A program made the translations under genes and the position numbers. Under the pieces are notes generated by a model, which was given only the letters and a program-made list of their open reading frames with translations, was not told the origin of the DNA and ran no database searches. Below are positions 30,438-37,700 of a stretch of DNA of 40,292 nucleotides, piece by piece. The stretch is from Microscilla marina ATCC 23134 (lineage in GTDB: Bacteria; Bacteroidota; Bacteroidia; Cytophagales; Microscillaceae). The stretch spans positions 1-40,292 of the forward strand of contig NZ_AAWS01000069.1 of assembly GCF_000169175.1 (NCBI RefSeq). Reading direction: 5' to 3'. The number at the start of each line of letters is the position of its first letter. The first letter of the stretch is position 1.

Positions 30438-30461
30438 TACTATATTGATGTTAATATAGTA
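30438..30461. promoter_or_regulatory. Perfect 9-bp dyad in the araC / hydroxyproline intergenic region
   Basis: TACTATATT and AATATAGTA flank a 6-bp spacer. It lies 46 bp upstream of the -7 motif at 30507 and 96 bp before the AraC gene start, so it can act on both. It may be bound by the AraC protein or by another dimeric regulator. Confidence 0.55.
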
Positions 30462-30506
30462 CTAGTAATAGTCAAGAAAATGTAAGCAACAGGCAAAAAA
30501 CACCCC

Positions 30507-30514
30507 TACTTTTG
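30507..30514 (+). promoter_or_regulatory. Candidate -7 element of the hydroxyproline genes
   Basis: TACTTTTG matches TAnnTTTG; a start about 6 bp further would leave a leader of about 45 nt before ATG 30565. No good TTG at -33 is visible, which would suit an activator-dependent promoter. Confidence 0.5.
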
Positions 30515-30564
30515 CTTTCACAATTACTATAGAAAATTATTTTATAACTGATAAAAATACAAAT

Positions 30565-31485
30565 ATGAAAGTAACATGGAATGGAGTCTACCCCGCTGTA
30601 ACTACTAATTTTCACGAAGATGAGTCTTTGGATCTAGTAACTCTTAAGAAAAACATCGACCAGCAAATTACTGCCGGAGTAGATGGCATTATCGTATGCG
30701 GGTCTTTAGGAGAAAGTGGTGTATTAAACATTGCTGAAAAGCAGCAAGTATTAGGCAGTGCGATCGAAGCAGCACAAGGTAGAGTCCCAGTTATTATTTG
30801 TCTTGCTGAAAGCACAACTCGCGGAGCTAAAGAATTTGCTCAAGAGTCACAAAAAACAGGTGCCGATGGCTTTATGCTATTGCCTCCTATGCGTTATGCC
30901 TCTGACGAGCGCGAAACGCTTACTTATTTGCACAAAGTGGCAGATTCAACCGATTTGCCCATTATGTTGTACAACAACCCACTGGCTTACAAAACCCTGA
31001 TCACAATAGACATGTTCAAAGAACTGGCACAAAACCCTAAGTTTGAGTCAGTAAAAGAGTCTACAGGTGATGTACGCTACATGACAGACATGATCAATGA
31101 ACTAGGCGACCGCTTCAAGATTCTTTCTGGAGTAGACAACCTTGCGCTTGAGAGTCTGATGATGGGTGCTGATGGTTGGGTGGCTGGCCTGGTATGTGCA
31201 TTCCCTGCCGAAACTGTAGCTATTTACCGTCTGGCACAAGAAGGACGTTACAAAGAGGCTGTAGAGATTTATCGTTGGTTCTACCCATTGTTGCACTTAG
31301 ACGTGTCGGAAAAGCTGGTACAAAATATCAAGCTTGCCGAAGCAATGACTGGAATGGGTACCGAGCACGTAAGAGAGCCTCGTTTGAAACTAAGCGGCGA
31401 AGAGCGCGAGCGTGTGATCAAAATCATAGAAACAGGTCTTGCCAATCGTCCTGAGCTACCAACTTTGCTAAGTGAAGTATTGTAA
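30565..31485 (+). CDS. DHDPS-family lyase, probable 1-pyrroline-4-hydroxy-2-carboxylate deaminase
   Basis: 306 aa TIM-barrel of the DapA/NAL family. Schiff-base Lys164 (FESVKESTGD), catalytic Tyr136 (IMLYNNPLAY), and the substrate loop GSLGES (residues 47-52) in place of the DapA GTTGES. On sequence alone it could be DapA-like, but its neighbours are an aldehyde dehydrogenase, a hydroxyproline epimerase and a D-amino-acid dehydrogenase. That set points to the deaminase that converts 1-pyrroline-4-hydroxy-2-carboxylate to 2-oxoglutarate semialdehyde and ammonia (LhpC type). It is first of the four genes and directly divergent from araC. Confidence 0.85.
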   Translation: MKVTWNGVYPAVTTNFHEDESLDLVTLKKNIDQQITAGVDGIIVCGSLGESGVLNIAEKQQVLGSAIEAAQGRVPVIICLAESTTRGAKEFAQESQKTGADGFMLLPPMRYASDERETLTYLHKVADSTDLPIMLYNNPLAYKTLITIDMFKELAQNPKFESVKESTGDVRYMTDMINELGDRFKILSGVDNLALESLMMGADGWVAGLVCAFPAETVAIYRLAQEGRYKEAVEIYRWFYPLLHLDVSEKLVQNIKLAEAMTGMGTEHVREPRLKLSGEERERVIKIIETGLANRPELPTLLSEVL

Positions 31486-31724
31486 TTGTCTACGGCTTTA
31501 TTGCTAAATAGTTCGCAAAGCGAATGATGACCCTTAGTTTTAGCTATTAGCCCTTGGTTTTGGTAAACATAGCAACATGGTTAAATTAGGTTGTTTAGAA
31601 GGTGGCATTCAGCCCCCTGTCGTTCTAAACTATGGCCAAATTTGCAAATATGAGAAAATACCGAAGGCTAACAGCTAATGACTAATAAGTAAAAAAATAA
31701 TCATAACACAAGCTTTTCACTCCC

Positions 31725-33341
31725 ATGACAAAAGAAAATATACAAGGAAAAAATTTCATAGGTAACACTCGTTCTGATGAAGGACAGAAACAACAGCAAG
31801 CTTTTAATCCCGCCAACAATGAGGTTTTAACCGGGGCTTTTAGCACTGCTACCAACTCTGAGCTAGAACAAACTATGCAGTTGGCAAGCGAGGCTTTCCA
31901 ACAATTAAAAAAATATTCTGGAGCGCAAAAAGGCGCATTTTTGCGTGCCATTGCCGAAGAAATTGAAGCCCTAGGCGATACTTTGGTACAAAGAGCCTGT
32001 ATCGAGTCTGGTTTGCCCGAAGGCAGAATCATAGGCGAACGTGGACGTACCATGAACCAATTGCGTGCGTTTGCCCAATTGGTAGAAGAGGGCTCGTGGG
32101 TAGATGCCCGCATAGACACCGCCCAACCTGAGCGCCAACCCATCCCCAAAGTAGACTTACGCAAGCAACTAGTGGCTATAGGCCCTGTAGTAGTGTTTGG
32201 TGCCAGCAACTTCCCCTTGGCATTTTCAGTGGCTGGTGGCGATACTGCCTCGGCACTGGCTGCGGGTAACCCAGTAATAGTAAAAGCTCATTCGGCACAT
32301 TTAGGTACCAGCGAATTGGTAGCTACCGCCGTTATAAAAGCCGCCGAAAGATGCGACATGCCCAATGGCACCTTCTCTATGCTATACGGCAGTGGGCATT
32401 CGGTAGGACAAGCATTGGTCAAACACCCCGTTACCCAAGCAGTAGGCTTTACCGGGTCAGGCTTTGGTGGCAAAGCATTGTATCAGCTTGCCCAACAACG
32501 TCCTCAACCCATTCCCGTATTTGCCGAAATGGGCAGCGTAAACCCCGTAGTATTATTACCCCAGGCTTTACGCAATCGTGGGGCTCAAATAGCCCAGCAG
32601 TACGCAGGTTCTATCACTTTGGGAGCCGGACAGTTTTGTACTAACCCAGGATTACTGTTAGGAGTTGCTTCTGACGAATTGATTGCTTTTGAAACCGCAT
32701 TGGGTGAAGCAGTACAAGCCATTGCCCCTGCTACTATGCTTACTCAAGGCATAGCCAAAGCTTTTGATGAAGGAGCTGAGCAAGCCCTGAAACAAACCGA
32801 AGTACAAATAGTGGCACAAGCCGACCAAAGCAGCCAGCCAAACCAAGGCAGGGCGGTAGTGGCCAAAGTAAGTGGTGCCGATTTTTTGAAAAACCCAGCC
32901 TTGCACGAAGAAGTGTTCGGTCCTTATTCTTTGCTGGTAGTATGTGCAAACCGCGAAGAACTAGCGCAGGCGATCCAAAGCCTGGAAGGACAACTCACTG
33001 CCACCGTAATGGGTGAAGACGAAGAACTACTTGAGTGTAAAGAGATAATTGCAGGGCTGCAAGACCGCGTAGGACGTTTAATTTACAATGGCGTGCCTAC
33101 TGGGGTAGAAGTGTGCCCATCGCAGCATCACGGAGGTCCCTTCCCTTCTACTACCGATAGCCGATTTACTTCGGTAGGTACCGATGCCATCAAACGATTT
33201 GCCCGTCCGGTAGCTTTCCAAAACTGCCCACAGGCTTTATTACCGCAAGAATTACAAGACGAAAACCCGTTGAATATATGGCGTTTAACAGACGGGAAGT
33301 GGTCAAACGAGGCAATTTCTGTACTGGCTGAACAAGCATAA
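31725..33341 (+). CDS. Aldehyde dehydrogenase, probable 2-oxoglutarate semialdehyde dehydrogenase
   Basis: 538 aa, in the NADP-dependent KGSADH-type subgroup of the ALDH superfamily, which is a little longer than classical ALDHs. Catalytic Cys305 (GAGQFCTNPG) and general base Glu268 (VFAEMGSVNP), cofactor-binding GNPVIVKAHSAHLGTSELVA and VGFTGSGFGGKALYQLAQ. It oxidises 2-oxoglutarate semialdehyde to 2-oxoglutarate, the last step of hydroxyproline breakdown, linking it to the citric acid cycle. The neighbouring deaminase gene ends 239 bp upstream. No signal peptide; cytoplasmic. Confidence 0.9.
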   Translation: MTKENIQGKNFIGNTRSDEGQKQQQAFNPANNEVLTGAFSTATNSELEQTMQLASEAFQQLKKYSGAQKGAFLRAIAEEIEALGDTLVQRACIESGLPEGRIIGERGRTMNQLRAFAQLVEEGSWVDARIDTAQPERQPIPKVDLRKQLVAIGPVVVFGASNFPLAFSVAGGDTASALAAGNPVIVKAHSAHLGTSELVATAVIKAAERCDMPNGTFSMLYGSGHSVGQALVKHPVTQAVGFTGSGFGGKALYQLAQQRPQPIPVFAEMGSVNPVVLLPQALRNRGAQIAQQYAGSITLGAGQFCTNPGLLLGVASDELIAFETALGEAVQAIAPATMLTQGIAKAFDEGAEQALKQTEVQIVAQADQSSQPNQGRAVVAKVSGADFLKNPALHEEVFGPYSLLVVCANREELAQAIQSLEGQLTATVMGEDEELLECKEIIAGLQDRVGRLIYNGVPTGVEVCPSQHHGGPFPSTTDSRFTSVGTDAIKRFARPVAFQNCPQALLPQELQDENPLNIWRLTDGKWSNEAISVLAEQA

Positions 33342-33647
33342 GCCAGCAAATGAGTGAGTAAGCAGAATAGCCGCTTTAATTAAACTTGTATATATATTAT
33401 AGTGATACCTTAGTTTACATCCAGGGCAGGCATTGCCCTGAGATGTTTTTATCATGAGGTAGCTTACAGGTCGTTTCATTGCTAAAGCCCCCCACAAGGA
33501 TTAGAAGCTGACAGTTGCGTATTGATTTTTCAAATATGAGAAGTACGATAAACTTCCAGTTATCAAATTTATAATTACGTAAAAAATTGTATATTATTAA
33601 TTTGGAACTAAGAACTGTAACAGGTTTGTAAATATGGGTGTTATTGA

Positions 33648-33673
33648 TCACTAAAAATCAAGGTGCTATAAAA
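33648..33673 (+). repeat. Dispersed 26-bp repeat, copy 1
   Basis: TCACTAAAAATCAAGGTGC then TATAAAA. Differs from the copy at 33780 in two positions. Confidence 0.7.
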
Positions 33674-33779
33674 GCCATAGTCGCTTGAGGCACAGGCTAA
33701 AGCTGGCTACTTGTTGCACTTTTATATATCTGGTATCTTAAAGAATTGAAACTTACCTTCCAACGACAGATTTTATTAA

Positions 33780-33805
33780 TCACTAAAAATCAACGTGGTA
33801 TAAAA
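33780..33805 (+). repeat. Dispersed 26-bp repeat, copy 2
   Basis: TCACTAAAAATCAACGTGG then TATAAAA, 132 bp after copy 1. A third, more diverged relative is at about 14831-14858. Confidence 0.7.
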
Positions 33806-33847
33806 CTATGGAAGCTTGTAAAGCAGTCTTCGACTGGTTGCTTAAAG

Positions 33848-33877
33848 CACTGATATGTATCGGTATCTAAGGACTTG
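33848..33877 (+). repeat. Dispersed intergenic element, copy 3
   Basis: CACTGATATGTATCGG then TATCTAAGGACTTG, a diverged copy of the elements at 19961 and 23939, ending 40 bp before the epimerase ATG. The GCTTGTCGCTTAAAG tail is missing. Confidence 0.65.
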
Positions 33878-33917
33878 AGGCTGTAATAGCTACCAACTAT
33901 CGACTAAAAAACTGATA

Positions 33918-34919
33918 ATGAAAAAAACTTTCTTTTGTGTAGATGCTCATACCTGTGGCAACCCGGTAAGGTTGGTAGCGGGTGGCGGACCTTCGCTGGA
34001 AGGCGCCAATATGAGCGAAAAAAGACAACATTTTTTAAAAGAGTACGATTGGATCCGCAAAGGATTGATGTTTGAGCCACGAGGACACGACATGATGTCG
34101 GGCAGTATATTATTTCCCCCCTCAGACCCCGCCAACGATGTAGCCGTTTTATTTATCGAAACCAGTGGTTGTTTGCCCATGTGTGGGCACGGTACCATTG
34201 GTACCATTACTATAGCCATAGAAGAAGGTTTGGTAAGCCCCAAAAAAACAGGCGAAGTACGTATGGAAACCCCCGCTGGACTGGTATTGGTGCAATACCA
34301 ACAGGAAGGCAATAAAGTGAAATCGGTAAAGCTGACCAATATTCCTTCATACCTTGCCGCCGAAAACCTGACCATAGAATGCCCCGACTTGGGCGAACTT
34401 ACAGTAGATGTATCTTATGGGGGCAACTTTTACGCTATAGTAGACTCTCAGCCCAATTTCAAAGGCATTGATGCTTATACTGCCGGAGAATTGATTGCCT
34501 GGAGCAGGGTGGTGCGCGATCGTTTGAACGAAAAATATGAATTTGTTCATCCCGAAAACTCCACCATCAACGGTATAAGCCACATGTTGTGGACGGGTGA
34601 CACTACATCGGCGGAGGCCACCGCTCGCAACGCTGTTTTTTATGGCGATAAGGCAATTGATCGTTCACCTTGTGGCACAGGTACCTCGGCACGAATGGCG
34701 CAATGGTTTGCGAAGGGCAAGCTCAAAAAAGGGGACAAATTTATCCATGAAAGTATCATTGGCAGCCAGTTTATTGGCAGAGTAGAAGACGTGGTAAAGC
34801 TAGGTGACCATCAGGCTATTATTCCTAGCATAGAAGGCTGGGCGCGTATTTATGGACACAATACCATTACCATAGACGATGAGGATGACCCTTATGCGTT
34901 TGGATTTCAGGTGATTTAA
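33918..34919 (+). CDS. 4-hydroxyproline 2-epimerase (proline racemase family)
   Basis: 333 aa. Both catalytic cysteines of a two-base racemase are present: Cys89 in LPMCGHGTIG and Cys252 in DRSPCGTGTSARMA. The CGHG form is typical of hydroxyproline epimerases (proline racemases usually have CGHN, and trans-3-hydroxyproline dehydratases have Thr in place of the first Cys). N-terminal motif HTCGNPVRLVAGG matches the family. It interconverts trans-4-hydroxy-L-proline and cis-4-hydroxy-D-proline in the cytoplasm. The dehydrogenase for its product is the next gene, 217 bp downstream. Confidence 0.9.
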   Translation: MKKTFFCVDAHTCGNPVRLVAGGGPSLEGANMSEKRQHFLKEYDWIRKGLMFEPRGHDMMSGSILFPPSDPANDVAVLFIETSGCLPMCGHGTIGTITIAIEEGLVSPKKTGEVRMETPAGLVLVQYQQEGNKVKSVKLTNIPSYLAAENLTIECPDLGELTVDVSYGGNFYAIVDSQPNFKGIDAYTAGELIAWSRVVRDRLNEKYEFVHPENSTINGISHMLWTGDTTSAEATARNAVFYGDKAIDRSPCGTGTSARMAQWFAKGKLKKGDKFIHESIIGSQFIGRVEDVVKLGDHQAIIPSIEGWARIYGHNTITIDDEDDPYAFGFQVI

Positions 34920-35136
34920 GATACAAGGTTCAAGCAATTAGCGACAAGCCACAAGCGAAGTAAGTGTTAATAAAAAACTAGTTTGTAATGGTAAGCTTAG
35001 TAAAAGCACTGACTATTGGTGATTTACTGTGAATCTATACCCGCACTTGTTAGCTGTATGTAAGACTAGAGGCACTTGTGACTTGTCGCTTGAAGCTTGC
35101 TCCTGCTGTAGCTTGCAACTAAAAGCTAAAGAAATT
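34920..35136. other. Spacer with several degenerate dispersed repeats
   Basis: 217 bp between the epimerase and the dehydrogenase. At 35081-35100 it has ACTTGTCGCTTGAAGCTTGC and near 34942-34960 TTAGCGACAAGCC, both relatives of the GCTTGTCGCTTAAAGCTTG repeat, the latter inverted. They surround the 5' end of the dehydrogenase gene. Confidence 0.5.
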
Positions 35137-36396
35137 ATGGACAAAAAGAAAGTAATCATCGTGGGAGGTGGAGTAGTAGGACTCTGCACGGCATATTATC
35201 TGGTAAAAGATGGGCATGAGGTAACAGTGATTGAACGCGACGCTATTTTAGATGGTTGTTCGTTTGGTAATGCCGGAATGATTGTACCCAGCCATTTTGT
35301 GCCATTGGCAACTCCTGGTATTATAGGACAAGGCGTTCGTTGGATGCTCAATGCAGAGAGCCCTTTTTATATTCGCCCACGCCTCAACAAAAGTTTGATT
35401 AATTGGGGGCTGAAGTTTTACAAAGCGGCCACTGCTAAAAAGGTAGAAGAAGCAATGCCCCACTTGCGCAATATTGGTTTACTGAGCCGACAACTCTATC
35501 AAGATCTTAAGCAAGACCAGGCATTGACCGATTTTGGGTTGGAGTCTTCGGGGCTGATGATGTTGTACAAAACCGAAAAAGTGGGCGAAGAAGAAATAGA
35601 GATTGCTCATAAGGCAAACGAACTAGGCATAGAAACCCAAATACTTGACCGCAAAGCTTTGCACGAGCTAGAGTCAGAAGCACTGCCTGATGTGTTGGGT
35701 GGGGTGTTTTATCCGGGTGATGCTTACTTACTGCCTCAAGTGTTGTTAGAAAGCCTGCACAAGTATTTGCAAGACAACAAGGTGACTATTTTGGAAAATA
35801 CCCCAGTAGAAGACATTCAACTCAATGGTAAAAGTGTGTTGGGGGTGGTGACTAAAAAAGGACTGGTCAAAGGCGACGAGTATGTAATAGCCTCTGGAGT
35901 ATGGTCTACTACGTTGGCAAAAAAAATGAACTTAAACCTGCCCATGCAAGCTGGCAAAGGCTATAGTTTTATGGTAAAAGATCATCCTACCCAAAACATA
36001 AAGACCCCTTCTATTCTTTGCGAAGCCAAAGTATCGGTAACTCCTATGCGAGGACAGGTTCGTTTTGGTGGAACTATGGAAATCACTGGGTTTGACGAAA
36101 GCATCAATTTGCGTAGGGTAGGAGGCATAGCCAAGGCCATTCCTCAGTACTTGCCCTCTTATAAGGTTGACTTGCCCGAAAAGTCACAAGTCTGGCGGGG
36201 GTTGCGTCCTTGTTCGCCCGATGGTTTGCCTTACATTGGCAAGGTAGAGCACCTCAACAATGCCAGTATTGCGGCGGGTCATGCCATGATGGGTGTAAGT
36301 CTGGCTCCTGCTACAGGTAAGCTCATTGCCGAAAGTATTGCCGGGCAAAAAAACAGCATTGAGATGCAGGCTTTTAGCCCTGAGCGTTATCATTAA
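35137..36396 (+). CDS. FAD-dependent D-amino-acid dehydrogenase, probable D-hydroxyproline dehydrogenase
   Basis: 419 aa from ATG 35137; the frame opens 36 codons earlier inside repeat DNA, which is rejected. DadA/DAO-type protein: FAD-binding KKVIIVGGGVVGLCTAYYLVKDGHEVTVIERD (GxGxxG at residues 10-15), SFGNAGMIVPSHF, and C-terminal VWRGLRPCSPDGLPYIGKVEHLNNASIAAGHAMMGVSLAPATGKLIAE. It would oxidise cis-4-hydroxy-D-proline to 1-pyrroline-4-hydroxy-2-carboxylate, feeding electrons to the respiratory chain. The family also includes D-alanine dehydrogenases; the neighbours decide the call. It is last in the cluster. Confidence 0.87.
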   Translation: MDKKKVIIVGGGVVGLCTAYYLVKDGHEVTVIERDAILDGCSFGNAGMIVPSHFVPLATPGIIGQGVRWMLNAESPFYIRPRLNKSLINWGLKFYKAATAKKVEEAMPHLRNIGLLSRQLYQDLKQDQALTDFGLESSGLMMLYKTEKVGEEEIEIAHKANELGIETQILDRKALHELESEALPDVLGGVFYPGDAYLLPQVLLESLHKYLQDNKVTILENTPVEDIQLNGKSVLGVVTKKGLVKGDEYVIASGVWSTTLAKKMNLNLPMQAGKGYSFMVKDHPTQNIKTPSILCEAKVSVTPMRGQVRFGGTMEITGFDESINLRRVGGIAKAIPQYLPSYKVDLPEKSQVWRGLRPCSPDGLPYIGKVEHLNNASIAAGHAMMGVSLAPATGKLIAESIAGQKNSIEMQAFSPERYH

Positions 36397-36403
36397 GTGG
36401 GTG

Positions 36404-36486
36404 GTTGGGAGCTTCTACAGCCTCAAGTTCTTAGATGCCGATGGATAGCGATATCTAAGGATTTACCCCCTGTCAAGGCTCCCAAC
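36404..36486. repeat. MITE-like inverted-repeat element containing dispersed element copy 4
   Basis: Terminal 9-bp inverted repeats GTTGGGAGC (36404-36412) and GCTCCCAAC (36478-36486) enclose an imperfect inner stem CTTAGATGCCGAT / CGATATCTAAG. The inner part, read on the minus strand, matches the ATCGGCATCTAAGGACTTG elements at 19961 and 23939. It follows the dehydrogenase stop by 7 bp and could also form a transcript-end structure, but there is no T-tract. Confidence 0.6.
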
Positions 36487-36556
36487 TACTTCCCAAATCA
36501 TGCAACCTTCCATTACTTGCCCTCGTTGCTAGGTTATAAAAAGTGATCGCGAAGTA

Positions 36557-37684
36557 ATGGCAAAATACCCCATCAAATACACCCCAATAGAGCAACAAGC
36601 CGATCAATTGTGGAAGGCTTTTTATCAAACCGAGACTGAGCAGTTTTGGCGAGCATATACTGGTTTGGCACAAAAAGCTAAAGCGAGCAGAGCACCCTTG
36701 ATACAACCCACCCAAAGGCAAGTAACTACACCTTTGCCTCATAAAAAAACAAACCCTCTTTCTGTGATGTGGGTTTTGCGTCAAATCACAGGTTTTTTGT
36801 TTGTTACAGGACTGTGTGGATTGTTAGGGTATGCATTATATTCGTTTGCCGACACTTATAGAGTAATGCCTGAGACTTGGAGAGGCTACACTACCGATAC
36901 TACGCATAGAGAGGTGTATGCTTTGTTTGACACTAAAGAACTGTTGGAGCTGAAAGTCAAAATGGCACGGTTGGAAAAGAAAGAAAAAAGGTTGCTTAAG
37001 GTATTGCGAGACACTGCCAGATTTGCTGGCAAACCACAAGACCTTAAAGAAAGCAAGAAAGGTTTAAGAAAGCTTTTGATGCCTGTGCTCAAAAATACTC
37101 AGCAAAAATTAGATAGCCACCAAAGGGCTTTCAATCTTGCTTATGCCCCGTTTTTGAAAAAAGAAATGCAAGCACAAAAGATCAAAGATTCTTTGTTTAA
37201 AGACTACAGTACACAAGAGCGCCCCAAACTTGATTCCTTGTATGCCTATTGTCAGGCGAAAGGAGTGGGCTTAAGCCAAAATACAATTAAGTTTTACTTG
37301 AAAAATGCTGGAGGAATAAATTTTAGAAGCAATCCCTACAACTTGTCAGCAAAAAATCAGGCAGTGTACAATTTATTTGGCACCCAAGACACTGGCGTAT
37401 TTTTTTATGTCGCTACTGGCAATACTTTGTGCAGGTTGAAAAAACTAAAGGGTGGGTATTATACCTTACTGCCCAATAAGGGTTTAGTAAATATTGATTC
37501 AACATTGCATCATATCTACAAAGCCCAGCGCTTGTTCAAGTATCAAGGTTATCAAATACAGGTGAAGCCCTTGGGCGTATACTACGAAACCGAAAAAGCC
37601 CAGTATTATATTCCTAAAAATAGGCGTAAAAACATTGGTATTGAGTTAAAGATAGAATTGTACCAAAAAGCACAAAGAGAGTGA
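36557..37684 (+). CDS. Hypothetical single-pass membrane protein with coiled coil
   Basis: 375 aa. Residues 1-70 are probably cytoplasmic and carry Gln/Lys-rich sequence; one membrane segment is at about 72-97 (WVLRQITGFLFVTGLCGLLGYALYSF). Residues about 115-190 are a Lys/Leu-rich predicted coiled coil (LELKVKMARLEKKEKRLLKVLRD). The C-terminal region (about 245-375) is a mixed domain with GVFFYVATGNTLCRLKKLKGGYYTLLPNKG, a strand-turn pattern without a family I recognise. No enzyme motif. Topology N-in, C-out is expected. It stands alone between the hydroxyproline cluster and a convergent radical SAM gene (16-bp gap). Confidence 0.65.
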   Translation: MAKYPIKYTPIEQQADQLWKAFYQTETEQFWRAYTGLAQKAKASRAPLIQPTQRQVTTPLPHKKTNPLSVMWVLRQITGFLFVTGLCGLLGYALYSFADTYRVMPETWRGYTTDTTHREVYALFDTKELLELKVKMARLEKKEKRLLKVLRDTARFAGKPQDLKESKKGLRKLLMPVLKNTQQKLDSHQRAFNLAYAPFLKKEMQAQKIKDSLFKDYSTQERPKLDSLYAYCQAKGVGLSQNTIKFYLKNAGGINFRSNPYNLSAKNQAVYNLFGTQDTGVFFYVATGNTLCRLKKLKGGYYTLLPNKGLVNIDSTLHHIYKAQRLFKYQGYQIQVKPLGVYYETEKAQYYIPKNRRKNIGIELKIELYQKAQRE

Positions 37685-37700
37685 TGCATAGCTGGTTGTT

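Larger units (their letters stand above)
33342..33917. other. 576-bp spacer inside the hydroxyproline cluster
   Basis: Separates the aldehyde dehydrogenase from the epimerase gene. It contains two copies of TCACTAAAAATCAACGTGG-type repeats (33648-33673 and 33780-33805) and dispersed element copy 3 (33848-33877). No credible ORF and no full promoter motif. The size is unusual for a catabolic operon and suggests separate promoters. Confidence 0.6.

Noticed and set aside
30565-31485. Calling this gene dapA (4-hydroxy-tetrahydrodipicolinate synthase)
   Set aside because: The substrate loop is GSLGES and the neighbours are the other three hydroxyproline catabolism genes; the deaminase role fits better.
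33947-34375. 142-codon minus-strand frame opposite the epimerase gene
   Set aside because: Overlaps a well-supported gene with both catalytic cysteines; no independent evidence.
35029-35136. 36-codon N-terminal extension of the D-amino-acid dehydrogenase
   Set aside because: The sequence is made of repeat DNA and the FAD-binding motif starts directly after ATG 35137.
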